A DNA stretch of 28,313 nucleotides from a virus: the IMG/VR virus record IMGVR_UViG_3300028596_000053, positions 1-28,313 of that record; one strand, given 5' to 3'. The position numbers and the translations under genes are program-made. This document shows, one piece after another, positions 21,501 through 28,158 of this stretch (positions are counted from its first letter, which is position 1; the number at the start of each line of letters is the position of its first letter). The notes beneath the pieces are model-generated. The model was given only the letters and a program-made list of their open reading frames with translations, did not search any database and had not been told where the DNA came from.

Positions 21501-22929
21501 GGGGGCCGTTGGCGCGGACGTAGTCCATGAACTCTTCGAGGTCGCTGCTGACTTCGCCGCTGTCGAGGGCCTGCGAGAACTCGACCAGGCCTCGGGTCGC
21601 GTCGGCGATCGCCCCGGCCGACCAGTCTGCCAGCTTGTCCATGAACCGTTCGAAGCCGGGGGTCTGCATGCCACCTGCGGCAACGTCGAGCATGTGCTGC
21701 AGTTCGTTCGAGACGCCTCGCACTGTGGGCGTGAGCCTCGGCAGCATCGCCTGGAACAAGCCGAGGCTCTTGGTGACGACCGGCATCGTGTCCGCGGCGA
21801 GCGCGTCAGACCAGCCCCGGTATTCCTCCCGCAGGACAGACAGGGCGGCAGCCGCCTCCTGGCTGGCGGGCGGCATCTTCGCCAGGATGCGCTGCTGCGT
21901 GAGCGCCGCCTCGGCCGCCTCCTTGGAGCCTCGCCCATGCTCGTCGACGGCTTCGGTGTACTTCGTCTGCGCCTGCGCCGCCGCAACGAGATCCTTGACC
22001 TGCCCGGCCACGGCTACTGCGAATGCCACAACACCGGCGCCCGCTGCCACGGTCTTGGCCGCGATGGCTGTCAGGCTGGCGCCTACTGGGATCAGCGCCG
22101 TCGACAGGGCTATGGCCACGGCCATCAGCTTCTGCATATTGCCCGACGTGCTCCCGGCAGATGATCCGACCCCTCCGATCCGGGGACGTAGGGCACCGAA
22201 GCCGCCGGCCACCCGCCGCACCGACCCGTCAAGGTCGTCCATGTCGCGACGCAGGGTCCGGGTGCGATCCGACAGAGCTGAGACGCGGCCATCGAGTCCG
22301 TCGACGCGGTTGCCGAAGGTTCGCAGCGCCATCGATGTCCGGCTCGTCGCATCCCGTAGATCCCGCATGGCATCCGCGGTGGCAGCCGCTCGGCCCCTGA
22401 GCGTTCGCAGTGCCCTGGATGCGCCCTGCGCCGCGTTCTCGAGCTCGTTGAGGGCTGCTGCCGCTACGGCGGCCCGTAGCGCGAGGGAGCCCAGCACCTG
22501 ACCGGCATCACCAGCGTTGTCCTTCAGGTCGCGCAGCGCCTGTGCCGTGGCCAGGAGCTGCGCCGTGTCCCCATCGAAAGAGACATCGATACGGACGGGG
22601 CTCTGCGCCTTCAGATCCTGGATGGCGGCCTTGACGGCGGCCACGCCCGCACTGGTCTCGTCGTTGAGTTCTGCCTTGACCCGGATGTCCCCGGCTACGG
22701 CGCGCAGCCCGGCGAGAGCCCGCTCGGCGTCCTCCGCCCGCTCCCCCATCCGGCCGAGGGACTGGCTGGCCGTGGTGGCGCGCTTTCCGAGATCCTTGAG
22801 CGCGTTGGCTGCCGCCTGCGCTGTGGGGCTGACCCCGCCCATTGCGCGGATCAGGTCCTGGATCTCGTTCTTGGCGTCGCGGGTGTTGGCGTCGACCTGT
22901 ACGTGACCGGACGCGACGAGGAAGCTCAC
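18508..22929 (-). CDS. Tape measure protein (1473 aa)
   Basis: The largest gene of the window, lying behind the frameshifted chaperones, as in nearly all siphoviruses. It is almost wholly helical and Ala-rich (MSFLVASGHVQVDANTRDAK, RALRTLRGRAAATADAMRDL). It has a hydrophobic stretch near residues 265-310 (VAIALSTALIPVGASLTAIA) suited for insertion during DNA ejection, and coiled-coil rich ends (QTQVSKAGFSKKTNAALQGQ). By the rule of about 0.15 nm per residue the tail would be about 220 nm. No lysozyme or peptidase motif is visible. GTG 22929 has GGAGG 9 nt upstream and lies 4 nt after the chaperone fusion stop. Confidence 0.95.
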   Translation of the reverse strand: MSFLVASGHVQVDANTRDAKNEIQDLIRAMGGVSPTAQAAANALKDLGKRATTASQSLGRMGERAEDAERALAGLRAVAGDIRVKAELNDETSAGVAAVKAAIQDLKAQSPVRIDVSFDGDTAQLLATAQALRDLKDNAGDAGQVLGSLALRAAVAAAALNELENAAQGASRALRTLRGRAAATADAMRDLRDATSRTSMALRTFGNRVDGLDGRVSALSDRTRTLRRDMDDLDGSVRRVAGGFGALRPRIGGVGSSAGSTSGNMQKLMAVAIALSTALIPVGASLTAIAAKTVAAGAGVVAFAVAVAGQVKDLVAAAQAQTKYTEAVDEHGRGSKEAAEAALTQQRILAKMPPASQEAAAALSVLREEYRGWSDALAADTMPVVTKSLGLFQAMLPRLTPTVRGVSNELQHMLDVAAGGMQTPGFERFMDKLADWSAGAIADATRGLVEFSQALDSGEVSSDLEEFMDYVRANGPLVGETLRNLARALTNLIVGASDVGVSVLSVANAFAKMVNAIPPEVLSTILQLYAGMKLLKVGMAGVAAAASSAAVANLTAFVRAARFGGVGSAIAGVTQRMTLLQKVGGSLGVLGIGAFAINELAKASRGAPPDVDKLTASLKTLSATGKFTGELKATFGDMDGFVAKLGKLRTESAALEKAEPFLAFSGLGAFADTAVTKLDDLVRGTKSVGATKDDFKSFDQGLAAMATNGYANQAAEQFRSFKAAALAGGMSLKDFNAAFPEYNAAAAGLKAEAELAAAGMGVFGQQALATKAKLDAQKSAADGLRASILALNDVNRSAYDAQIQFEAGIDALTASFKEHGATLNLDTAAGQANGQAMSAAAKGHDEMVASGLAAGESLAAMTSKSDKLRSTMMRLATEAFGGNKKAAEEYVNKLLGVPSEVKTMIKAERQEAITGLQAVQAEIRKTPGAKSVRVDTLNAAAIKALEAVGLKTKQLPDGQTQVFTANGKSLGSIGAVRSALDKLNGKTANTYTNHNITYHYRSDGASFLGPSGRYATGGRVRRYASGGSVQAFPMGGYVDGPGSGTSDSILAMMGSGAAAMVSNTEYVMRSAAVAKYGVRFMDAVNSGRLRLPGFAKGGKLTEKQKAAIQSQKEAKSFLKGQSTLTDMSIFAGVQNAEISSKLGKERSESALVDFLNQLQTQVSKAGFSKKTNAALQGQITSSAKKLFSLNDQYDKVTASLEKAKTSLDDLKGKFDTLKTSVTSSLVGFGNITKIGKYGTSADTLINQLRSDTGRTTEFAKQLEQLKARGLNATAISDIAAAGVTGGGMATAQSLLNATPAQIAEINALQKQLEASASKAGTVTADAMYGAGIRAAEGLVKGLTSQQKAIEASMMAIAKSMEKAIKKALGIKSPSKVMEPIGDFAFQGVEQGWVKRAAAGNTLLAGNTAGLRVRPALLTGATSAAPATAAPTVNLTATFNTMTLPTAAERKAFAQAMVKDFNDALLDYQKGRRR

Positions 22930-22933
22930 CGGG

Positions 22934-23613
22934 TTACACCTCCGCGCGTTCGATCAGTCCGGGGACCAGCAGGTTCATTGCGTCGACGGGCACGTCGGGC
23001 GTGGCGTCGCCTTGCGGGGGTGCGGGTTGGTCTTGCTGCTCGGCGTCCATGCGCGCGGCTACGACACTCCGGTAGGCGGGGAGTCGCACGGCGCGGGCGA
23101 GGAAGCGTTTGGCGCCGACCACGGTGCGGTCGAGGTCGATGCCGTAGACGGCTAGGAAGTCGGCGTCTAGGTCGTCGTAGTGGTCGACGATCCAGGCGTG
23201 GTCGGCGAGTCGCTGGGCGAAGCCGGTGAAGCTTTTCCCTGCTCGTCCTCGCCGGCCTCGCCCCTGGTGCGCTGGAAGAACAGGTCGTTCACCCGGGCGC
23301 TGATCTTGTCGAACTGGGCCTGGCTGATGCGCCGCTGTTCCAGCAGGGCGACGATCTTCCGGAACTGCGGTGTTCCCAGCAGCAGTTCGGTGAGGTACAT
23401 GGTTCCGAACAGGGCGCCCTCGGTGCGCATGTAGTTCATGGCGAGGAACACGATCCGCTCGTCCACGACCTTGGGGACGGTGATCTTCTCCCCGTCGATG
23501 GTGAAGAGCGTTCGGCGGTCCTCTGCCTCTTCCGCCGGCTCGGCCGTCGTGATCTCGAAGATCTCGTCGTCCTCGTGCGGGAGTGCGGGTCGCTCGGCGG
23601 ATGTCTTGGCCAT
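22934..23613 (-). CDS. Tail assembly chaperone fusion (gpG-gpT type), -1 frameshift product (226 aa)
   Basis: Ribosomes that slip back one base at GGGAAAA (23239-23233) join residues 1-127 of the short chaperone to a 99-residue extension (SFTGFAQRLADHAWIVDHYD ... NLLVPGLIERAEV) ending at 22934. The extension has no start of its own in this frame close to the junction and is strongly coding (helical, charged). This mirrors lambda gpG/gpGT: both forms bind tape measure and tail tube subunits and are left out of the mature tail. The fusion ends 4 nt before the tape measure start, the expected order. The heptamer sits in the correct zero frame (caG GGA AAA gct). Confidence 0.9.
23167..23613 (-). 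CDS. Tail assembly chaperone, unshifted form (148 aa)
   Basis: MAKTSAERPALPHEDDEIFE is acidic, followed by TLFTIDGEKITVPKVVDERI and the helical core LAMNYMRTEGALFGTMYLTE (to about residue 120). After the slippery site the zero frame continues into a low-complexity tail, SPASPSDSPTTPGSSTTTTT, before its stop, which is typical of the shorter partner. The gene lies between the major tail protein and the tape measure. Product ratio depends on frameshift efficiency at 23233-23239. Confidence 0.9.
   Translation of the reverse strand: MAKTSAERPALPHEDDEIFEITTAEPAEEAEDRRTLFTIDGEKITVPKVVDERIVFLAMNYMRTEGALFGTMYLTELLLGTPQFRKIVALLEQRRISQAQFDKISARVNDLFFQRTRGEAGEDEQGKASPASPSDSPTTPGSSTTTTT
23233..23239 (-). 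other. Programmed -1 ribosomal frameshift site GGGAAAA
   Basis: On the minus strand the heptamer G GGA AAA is in frame with the chaperone reading frame (residues 125-127, Q-G-K) and fits the X XXY YYZ rule. A slip of one base changes the next codon from GCT to AGC and opens 99 further codons. I did not find a long downstream hairpin by eye. Confidence 0.9.
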
Positions 23614-23622
23614 GAGGGGTCC

Positions 23623-24183
23623 CTAGCTGGTGGCGTCGATGAGCTTGAACGGGGCGATGACGGAGGACACGTAGAAGCCCTGCCACTTGACGGTGAAGAG
23701 GGTCTGGGCGTCCTTCTTGTAGGTGGACTCGACCTTGTCGTTGGACAGGCACTTGCGGATGATGAAGCGGCGCCGGATCTGGCCGGGGGCGTAGCCGTCG
23801 AGGATGACGGCCCGGTAGGTGGGCTGCGTCGCGGAGCTCGCGTAGATCGGCTCGAAGCTCTTGTAGCCGGAGCCGGATGCGGCGGTGCCGTCGTTGAGGA
23901 GGAACTTCAGGTTCTCCAGCGTCGGCTCGGCGAGGTTGGTCTCGATGGTGAACATGCGCTTGGTGAGGCGGGCGCCGGGCTCGTCGACGATCTGGTCGAC
24001 CTCGAGCGGCGTGTACGTCTGGTCGACGCTGAGCTTGACGCCGTCCTGCGTGCCGCCCAGATCCGTCCACGACGACGCCGCCGGGCTGACGTTGACTGCC
24101 GTGTCGAGGGGTTCGGTGGCGCCGAAGCTGCCGATGTACAGGTCCGCCGGACCCATGATCAGGTTGGTGGTGGTGACCGCCAT
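23623..24183 (-). CDS. Major tail (tube) protein (186 aa)
   Basis: MAVTTTNLIMGPADLYIGSF then TDLGGTQDGVKLSVDQTYTP and VDQIVDEPGARLTKRMFTIE is the beta-sandwich pattern of actinophage major tail proteins. The C-terminus (AQTLFTVKWQGFYVSSVIAP) ends the tube domain. Position upstream of the chaperones and downstream of the tail terminator is diagnostic. It starts at ATG 24183 with AAGGAG about 6 nt before it, the site lying in the end of the preceding 56-aa gene. It polymerises around the tape measure to form the tube. Confidence 0.9.
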   Translation of the reverse strand: MAVTTTNLIMGPADLYIGSFGATEPLDTAVNVSPAASSWTDLGGTQDGVKLSVDQTYTPLEVDQIVDEPGARLTKRMFTIETNLAEPTLENLKFLLNDGTAASGSGYKSFEPIYASSATQPTYRAVILDGYAPGQIRRRFIIRKCLSNDKVESTYKKDAQTLFTVKWQGFYVSSVIAPFKLIDATS

Positions 24184-24186
24184 GAC

Positions 24187-24357
24187 CTACTCCTTGCTGC
24201 TCTTCGCGGTGGCGGGGTTCTTGGCCGGTGCGGCGGCAGGGGTGGGAGCAGGCGCCGGGGTCTCGACAAGGAGGCCCTGCCGCTGCAGGTCGACGTACTC
24301 GGCGTCGGAGACGTCGAGGTCGACGTGGGGCTGGATGGTGGTGCGGACGGTCGGCAA
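24187..24357 (-). CDS. Small tail-region protein, TTG start (56 aa)
   Basis: This reading frame starts at TTG 24357, with AGGAG about 6 nt upstream, and ends at 24187, 3 nt before the major tail protein start. The product reads LPTVRTTIQPHVDLDVSDAE then YVDLQRQGLLVETPAPAPTP and an Ala/Pro/Lys tail (AKNPATAKSSKE). The regular strand-helix start (TVRTTIQPHVDLDVSDAEY) and the G/C-rich third positions show it is coding. I recall similar short proteins beside major tail proteins of Streptomyces phages. It may be a small structural or assembly protein. It has no in-frame ATG or GTG nearer to the ribosome binding site. Confidence 0.7.
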   Translation of the reverse strand: MPTVRTTIQPHVDLDVSDAEYVDLQRQGLLVETPAPAPTPAAAPAKNPATAKSSKE

Positions 24358-24366
24358 GGCAGGCTC

Positions 24367-24819
24367 CTAGAGGGTGATCCAGTGCAGGGCGAGGTCGGCC
24401 TGGAAGCGGGCATAGGACGCCTCATCGGCAGGCAGCCGGCGGGGCTCGGTCAGGAAGTGCGCGGTCATCACGCGGGCCTGCGGGTAACCCGCCGGCAGCG
24501 TGAGAGTGCGCTGCATGCGCGACTCGTCGTAGGTTGCGTCGACGAGCAGTTCGAAGAGGGAGGCCGCCTTGCCCCACGGTGGCTTGCCGGAGTTCGGGTT
24601 GGCCGCCCACGTCTCGACCTGGACGACGGGTTCACGCAGTGCGTAGTGCAGTTGGGGGGAGCCGCCGACCACTGCGGGCACGAGGACGAATCCGTTGGCT
24701 TCCCAGCCCGTCGTGTCGGTCGGCAGGGTTGTGGCGACCTGCCCCGCCTGGATGCCTGCGGCGCCGAGAAGCCACGCCACGGCAACGAGTTCGGAGTTCG
24801 CTTTCGGGGTCGTGGCCAT
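24367..24819 (-). CDS. Tail terminator protein (150 aa)
   Basis: MATTPKANSELVAVAWLLGA is followed by ANGFVLVPAVVGGSPQLHYA, REPVVQVETWAANPN, WGKAASLFELLVDATYDESR and FQADLALHWITL. The order helix, strand, VQVETWA strand, helix, strand is that of the gpU/gp17-like tail terminators of siphoviruses, which cap the tail tube and join it to the head. ATG 24819 overlaps the preceding stop (TGATG). Gene order (gp10-like, terminator, small protein, tail tube) supports the call. Confidence 0.82.
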   Translation of the reverse strand: MATTPKANSELVAVAWLLGAAGIQAGQVATTLPTDTTGWEANGFVLVPAVVGGSPQLHYALREPVVQVETWAANPNSGKPPWGKAASLFELLVDATYDESRMQRTLTLPAGYPQARVMTAHFLTEPRRLPADEASYARFQADLALHWITL

Positions 24820-25193
24820 CAGAGGGCCTCCCGTCGCCGGAACAGCGCGGGACGAAGGAACGGCTGTACGGGAGTGCCCGGGTGGTTGACGCGCGCAACC
24901 GGGTGCCGGGCGCCCGGCCAGTACAGGGCCTTCTTGTTGACGGGGGTGATGATGTGCGGTCCGGAGCCGAACTCGACGGTCATCCAGTACTTGACGTTGC
25001 GGACGCCGACGCGGAGCTGGAGTCCGTTGACCTCGTGGTAGATCCGGGAGCGCATCAGGCCGGTGTCGACGGCGGCGAGTCGCTTCGCGTCGTTCTCGAT
25101 GTCCGGACCCAGTTCGCGGAGGAAGCGGGAGGTTGCGCGGTCGACTTCGCTCGGCCAATCGGCGTTGACCGTGAGCGTGAACGCAGCGCCCAT
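24819..25193 (-). CDS. HK97 gp10-like head-tail/tail completion protein (124 aa)
   Basis: VDRATSRFLRELGPDIENDA then KRLAAVDTGLMRSRIYHEVN, VGVRNVKYWMTVEFGSGPHI and HPGTPVQPFLRPAL match the HK97 gp10 family. The family hallmarks are the DTGxxxxSI-type turn after a long helix, the aromatic YxxxVExGxxPH strand and the QPFLRPAL end. It functions at the neck between head closure and tail terminator. A GAGGAGG/AGGAG ribosome site precedes ATG 25193. The gene is preceded by a 100-bp gap without an independent gene. Confidence 0.85.
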   Translation of the reverse strand: MGAAFTLTVNADWPSEVDRATSRFLRELGPDIENDAKRLAAVDTGLMRSRIYHEVNGLQLRVGVRNVKYWMTVEFGSGPHIITPVNKKALYWPGARHPVARVNHPGTPVQPFLRPALFRRREAL

Positions 25194-25215
25194 CTCTCCT
25201 GCACCTCCTCTACGG

Positions 25216-25293
25216 CTAGCGGGTGTTCGTGCCCTGCTCGGCCGGCCGTTGACGGGCCGCGGCGCCGGTGGGGCGGTCGGTATGTCGGAGCCT
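25216..25293 (-). other. Open 25-codon extension after the head closure stop
   Basis: In the gap upstream of the gp10-like gene, the frame of the head closure protein continues after its TGA for 25 sense codons (RLRHTDRPTGAAARQRPAEQ and five more) to a TAG at 25216-25218. Third positions are mostly G or C, as in neighbouring genes. It could be a leftover of a longer C-terminus or a minor readthrough product. Otherwise the gap holds only the next ribosome binding site and GC-rich palindromic bits (GGCCGGCC). Confidence 0.3.
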
Positions 25294-25629
25294 TCAGGCG
25301 GCTCGTCCTGTGCGTTTCAGGTCTGCGCGCAGTGGCTGTGCGAGGACCGGGTTGGCGTTGCGGGTGACGGCGACGACGATGTAGATCTCGTTCGTCTGCT
25401 CGTCCTTGATCCGCGTGTTTTCGTCGACTGCCGTGCCCGGGGGGAGGCGGCAGATGTGGGTGCGGATGATGCGGGGGGTGCCGGTGACGGGCTCCATCGC
25501 GGTGCGTGTCGCCTCGATCAGCGAGGCAGAAACGTCGGAGGCGAGGACGGTGGTGCCGTCGGTGTCATCGCCGAACTCGTCCTCGCTGGCGCCGCCGAGG
25601 ATGCTGACGGTGGTGGTGGCCAGGAACAT
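25294..25629 (-). CDS. Head closure (stopper) protein (111 aa)
   Basis: MFLATTTVSILGGASEDEFG is followed by VLASDVSASLIEATRTAMEP, IIRTHICRLPPGTAVDENTR and IKDEQTNEIYIVVAVTRN. This is the small beta-barrel pattern of SPP1 gp16-like stoppers: VSILRG-like start, an internal RLPPGTxVxENxRIKDExTxxIYIV strand-turn-strand. It sits between the adaptor and the gp10-like gene, as in HK97/SPP1-type necks. ATG 25629 overlaps the adaptor stop by one base (TGATG). The C-terminus ends in basic residues (LKRTGRAA). Confidence 0.78.
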   Translation of the reverse strand: MFLATTTVSILGGASEDEFGDDTDGTTVLASDVSASLIEATRTAMEPVTGTPRIIRTHICRLPPGTAVDENTRIKDEQTNEIYIVVAVTRNANPVLAQPLRADLKRTGRAA

Positions 25630-26072
25630 CAGCCGCCCCCCATCGGCACCCACGGGAACTGCTCGTCGTCGGCGTCGGACAGGGCGTTGCCGTAGCCGCG
25701 CTGCCCGTCCTCGAACGGGGACCGCACGTGGATGGTGCGGCCCCGCATCCAGGAACAGCGCTGCAGCGCCTGCTTGGCCCGCGGCCCGAGCGTCAACGCG
25801 GAGTCGTTGAGGTTGGCGACGACGCCGTCCTGCTGGACCTGGTTGGCGTTGATGCGGGTGTTGAGGTCGTACTGGCCGGCTTCCCAGGCTGCTTGGTAGG
25901 CCACGGCGAGGCCCAGCCAGTACACGTCACGGGTGCGGATGCGGTCGGTGTCGGCGTAGATGCGGTTGCTGTACATCTCGATCGACGCCTGGGCGCGTGT
26001 CAGCTGGGCACCGCTCACCGTGACACCGGTGAGGTCGATGACCTGCTGTGGTGTGGCCCAGGCGTCGACCAT
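25629..26072 (-). CDS. Head-tail adaptor protein (147 aa)
   Basis: VDAWATPQQVIDLTGVTVSG then LTRAQASIEMYSNRIYADTD is the typical beginning of the helical gp15/gp6-type adaptor that docks on the portal: 'T..d..tGvtv...l..A..iIe.y.gr'. DVYWLGLAVAYQAAWEAGQY and LTLGPRAKQALQRCSWMRGR are the following helices. The C-terminal tail (PFEDGQRGYGNALSDADDEQ) is acidic. It starts 4 nt after the small gene and overlaps the stopper gene. Role: ring between portal and stopper. Confidence 0.82.
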   Translation of the reverse strand: MVDAWATPQQVIDLTGVTVSGAQLTRAQASIEMYSNRIYADTDRIRTRDVYWLGLAVAYQAAWEAGQYDLNTRINANQVQQDGVVANLNDSALTLGPRAKQALQRCSWMRGRTIHVRSPFEDGQRGYGNALSDADDEQFPWVPMGGG

Positions 26073-26075
26073 GCG

Positions 26076-26423
26076 TCAGCCCTCGATCTTGTCGCGGGGC
26101 GTGGTGGTGCTCTGCGGCTCGGAATCCAGGGCCGCGGGTACGACTTCGACGCTGTACCGGAACAGCCGGGACACGCCGTCGTCGAGCGTGGCGACGCCGT
26201 CGAGGGACACGTCGCCGCGCGGGTGCAGGCCCCGCTGGATCGCTTCCTGCAGCACGCCGACCTTGTTCGGGTCGTGCTCCGGGCCGTCCTCCTCGGGCAG
26301 GGCGGTCCCGAACAGCACGAACTCCTTGACGTGGCGCGTGCCTTCGCTGCCGTCGGCGGAGCGCTTGGCGACCTCCGCCTCGGGCTCGGGCTTCTTCGCT
26401 GCCGTCTTCTTTGCCGGGGGCAT
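26076..26423 (-). CDS. Hypothetical head-region protein with Lys/Ala-rich N-terminus (115 aa)
   Basis: MPPAKKTAAKKPEPEAEVAK is a basic, disordered lead, followed by a beta-rich body (RHVKEFVLFGTALPEEDGPE, GVATLDDGVSRLFRYSVEVV) and a short polar end. The gene is 3 nt from the capsid gene and 4 nt from the adaptor, so it is expressed with them. Its position fits a capsid decoration, head-completion or DNA-binding head protein, but no domain is recognised. The basic PAKK motif is common in phage head-region proteins. Confidence 0.68.
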   Translation of the reverse strand: MPPAKKTAAKKPEPEAEVAKRSADGSEGTRHVKEFVLFGTALPEEDGPEHDPNKVGVLQEAIQRGLHPRGDVSLDGVATLDDGVSRLFRYSVEVVPAALDSEPQSTTTPRDKIEG

Positions 26424-26425
26424 GA

Positions 26426-27340
26426 TCAGACTCCGACGAGGACGGCGGCGGCCTTCGGGTGGCCGAGGGCGAAGCCGCGGCGGGCGCGCATCTTCAGGAT
26501 CGACTCGTCCGTCAGCGCGGACAGGCCGTCGCGGCCGTCGATGAAGATGGACTCAGGGCCGGAGCGGCGGCCCAGGCGCAGGAAGTCGGCGTTGACGACG
26601 ACGAGGATCGGCTTGCCGGTCGGCGCGTCGGTGGCGGTGGCGGAGATCCGGCAGCCGAGCGACCAGCGCACCGGCAGGTCGAACAGGGTGTCGGGGGTTC
26701 CGCGGTCGCCGCCCTGGCCCTGCACGAAGACGGGCTGGCCCTGGTCGTCCTTGATGGTGCGGAGCACGCCGCGGAAGGACGGGTGGGCGATGACGACCAT
26801 GCGGGACAGGTCGAAGTAGTCGCCGCCTTCGACGTCCGACAGGGTGTCGGACAGGTTGTTGTACGTGACCGCGCTGGACGCGACGGTGACGTTGTCGTTG
26901 GCGGTGTAGCCGACGCCGGAGTCGGCCTGCGTCAGCGTGTAGTAGACCGAGTTGAACGGGACGTTCGAGCCGGCGGTCGCCGAGACGGCGAGGGTGGCGT
27001 TGTCGAGGTACTTGGCGTAGCTGGTCGCCCAGTCCTTCTGCTTGGTCGAGATGACGTTGGCGAGGGAGTCGTCGATGTCCTCTTCGGCGATCCGGATCGC
27101 CTTGCCGATCTTCTTCGCCGTGAGGGTGATGTCGTCGTTGGTCGACGTGTCCTCGGAGTACGTGCCGCCCTTGTCGACCAGGCTCACACCGACACCCGCG
27201 GACCGCGGGATGGACTTGGTGTTGGAGCTCATCGTCTCCGGGGAGGCGAGCGCCTCGACGGCCGACATCTGGTTGACGCGGGTGATGACCTCGGAGGAGT
27301 CCTCCTCCGGGATCCATGCCTCATAGGTGTTGCGTGCCAC
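26426..27340 (-). CDS. Major capsid protein, HK97 fold (304 aa)
   Basis: ARNTYEAWIPEEDSSEVITR begins the N-arm; SALPRS-like NTKSIPRSAGVGVSLVDKGG, TLTAKKIGKAIRIAEEDIDD, WATSYAKYLDNATL, FDLSRMVVIAHPSFRGVLRT, DLPVRWSLGCRISATATDAP and the ALGHPKAAAVLV end reproduce the order of strands and helices in actinophage HK97-type capsid proteins. About 300 aa without a long N-terminal delta domain agrees with the separate scaffold gene upstream. The GTG start has GGAGGG 7 nt upstream (27348-27353). A 10-bp hairpin sits just before it, which may stabilise this highly expressed message. Confidence 0.93.
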   Translation of the reverse strand: MARNTYEAWIPEEDSSEVITRVNQMSAVEALASPETMSSNTKSIPRSAGVGVSLVDKGGTYSEDTSTNDDITLTAKKIGKAIRIAEEDIDDSLANVISTKQKDWATSYAKYLDNATLAVSATAGSNVPFNSVYYTLTQADSGVGYTANDNVTVASSAVTYNNLSDTLSDVEGGDYFDLSRMVVIAHPSFRGVLRTIKDDQGQPVFVQGQGGDRGTPDTLFDLPVRWSLGCRISATATDAPTGKPILVVVNADFLRLGRRSGPESIFIDGRDGLSALTDESILKMRARRGFALGHPKAAAVLVGV

Positions 27341-27361
27341 GGTGGAGCCCTCCTGCGGGCG

Positions 27362-27399
27362 CGTGATGGGGAAGCGGTTGAGGCTCGGGCCCCATCACG
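27362..27399 (-). promoter_or_regulatory. 5'-leader hairpin of the capsid gene
   Basis: CGTGATGGGG and CCCCATCACG (27362-27371 and 27390-27399) make a perfect 10-bp stem with an 18-nt loop, ending 8 nt before the capsid ribosome binding site. It may act as an attenuating terminator between scaffold and capsid genes or as a 5' stabiliser of the capsid mRNA. No U-run follows. Confidence 0.55.
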
Positions 27400-27427
27400 G
27401 GCGCCTTCGCAAGTAAGGGCGGCGGCC

Positions 27428-27462
27428 GATCCGATCACCGGATCAATTCACCTAGTGATGAA
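27428..27462. repeat. AT-rich patch with two inverted repeats between scaffold and capsid genes
   Basis: GATCCG-ATCAC-CGGATC (27428-27444) is a perfect 6-bp inverted repeat. TCAC-CTA-GTGA (27448-27458) is a second dyad, nested in TTCA...TGAA (27447-27462). The bases 27445-27470 are unusually AT-rich for this sequence, so the spot may be an operator or promoter for the capsid gene. Confidence 0.4.
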
Positions 27463-27476
27463 TATACCTTCGATTG

Positions 27477-28124
27477 TCAACCCGTGCGGCCCAGCACCTT
27501 CATCGCGTGCCGTTCCGCCGATGACCGCGGCTTCTCCTCAGCCGGCTGCCGGTCCGCCGCCGTCGGACGCGGCTTCGGCTTGGGCTTCGCCGACTGGAAG
27601 AACTCCGGGTACTCCTGCTTCAGCCGGGCTACTTCGCCGTCCACGCCGATGACGTCGCCGTCGTCGTCGACCGAGAGGGCCTCGAGGTCGAGGAGTCGCA
27701 TGACGCGGTCCGTGGTTCCGCTCAGCCCGGCCTCCGACAGGGCTGCACGGGCGGCGGCCTTCACCAGCGGCGCCCGGTAGCGGGCCTCGCCCTGTTCCCG
27801 GGCCTCACGCAGCGCCTTCTCATGCTCCGTCTCGTTGGAGCGGGCCGCTTCCTCCAGCTCCTTGTTGCGGAGCCGGTGCCGCTTGCCGTCTTCGTTGGCC
27901 TTCTTCAGCGCGGCCTGCGTCTTGCGCCACTCCGTCTCGGACGGAGGCGAGTATGGGTCCTCTGTCTTGGCGTCCGGCGTGCCGGCGGGCGGCTTCGGCT
28001 TGGGTGCCTCGCTGCGCCCGGCCTCCTCGCCGCCTTCGTCCGTGTCGCTGGTCGACTCGTCGACTTCCTGCTCGTCTTCGGTGTCGTCCGAGACGTCCAT
28101 CGCCGTGTCGTCGTGGTCACTCAT
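27477..28124 (-). CDS. Capsid scaffolding protein (215 aa)
   Basis: The first 40 residues are extremely acidic (SDHDDTAMDVSDDTEDEQEV), then Pro/Lys-rich (APKPKPPAGTPDAKTEDPYS). A coiled-coil helix follows at about 65-115 (EWRKTQAALKKANEDGKRHR, ELEEAARSNETEHEKALREA), then VKAAARAALSEAGLSGTTDR, LLDLEALSVDDDGDVIGVDG and a basic tail. This layout and the position just before the capsid gene define the actinophage scaffold type. It would guide procapsid assembly and then leave. The GGGAG ribosome site lies 7 nt before ATG 28124. Confidence 0.88.
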   Translation of the reverse strand: MSDHDDTAMDVSDDTEDEQEVDESTSDTDEGGEEAGRSEAPKPKPPAGTPDAKTEDPYSPPSETEWRKTQAALKKANEDGKRHRLRNKELEEAARSNETEHEKALREAREQGEARYRAPLVKAAARAALSEAGLSGTTDRVMRLLDLEALSVDDDGDVIGVDGEVARLKQEYPEFFQSAKPKPKPRPTAADRQPAEEKPRSSAERHAMKVLGRTG

Positions 28125-28158
28125 GTCGTGCTCCCATCTCGGGGTTGCGGGTTACCCA

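Noticed and set aside
27455-27480. TTGACA on the minus strand (27480-27475) as a capsid -35 box
   Set aside because: It is created by the scaffold stop codon and its neighbours; TATATT is only 8 nt away and TAGGTG 20 nt away, neither a standard spacing.
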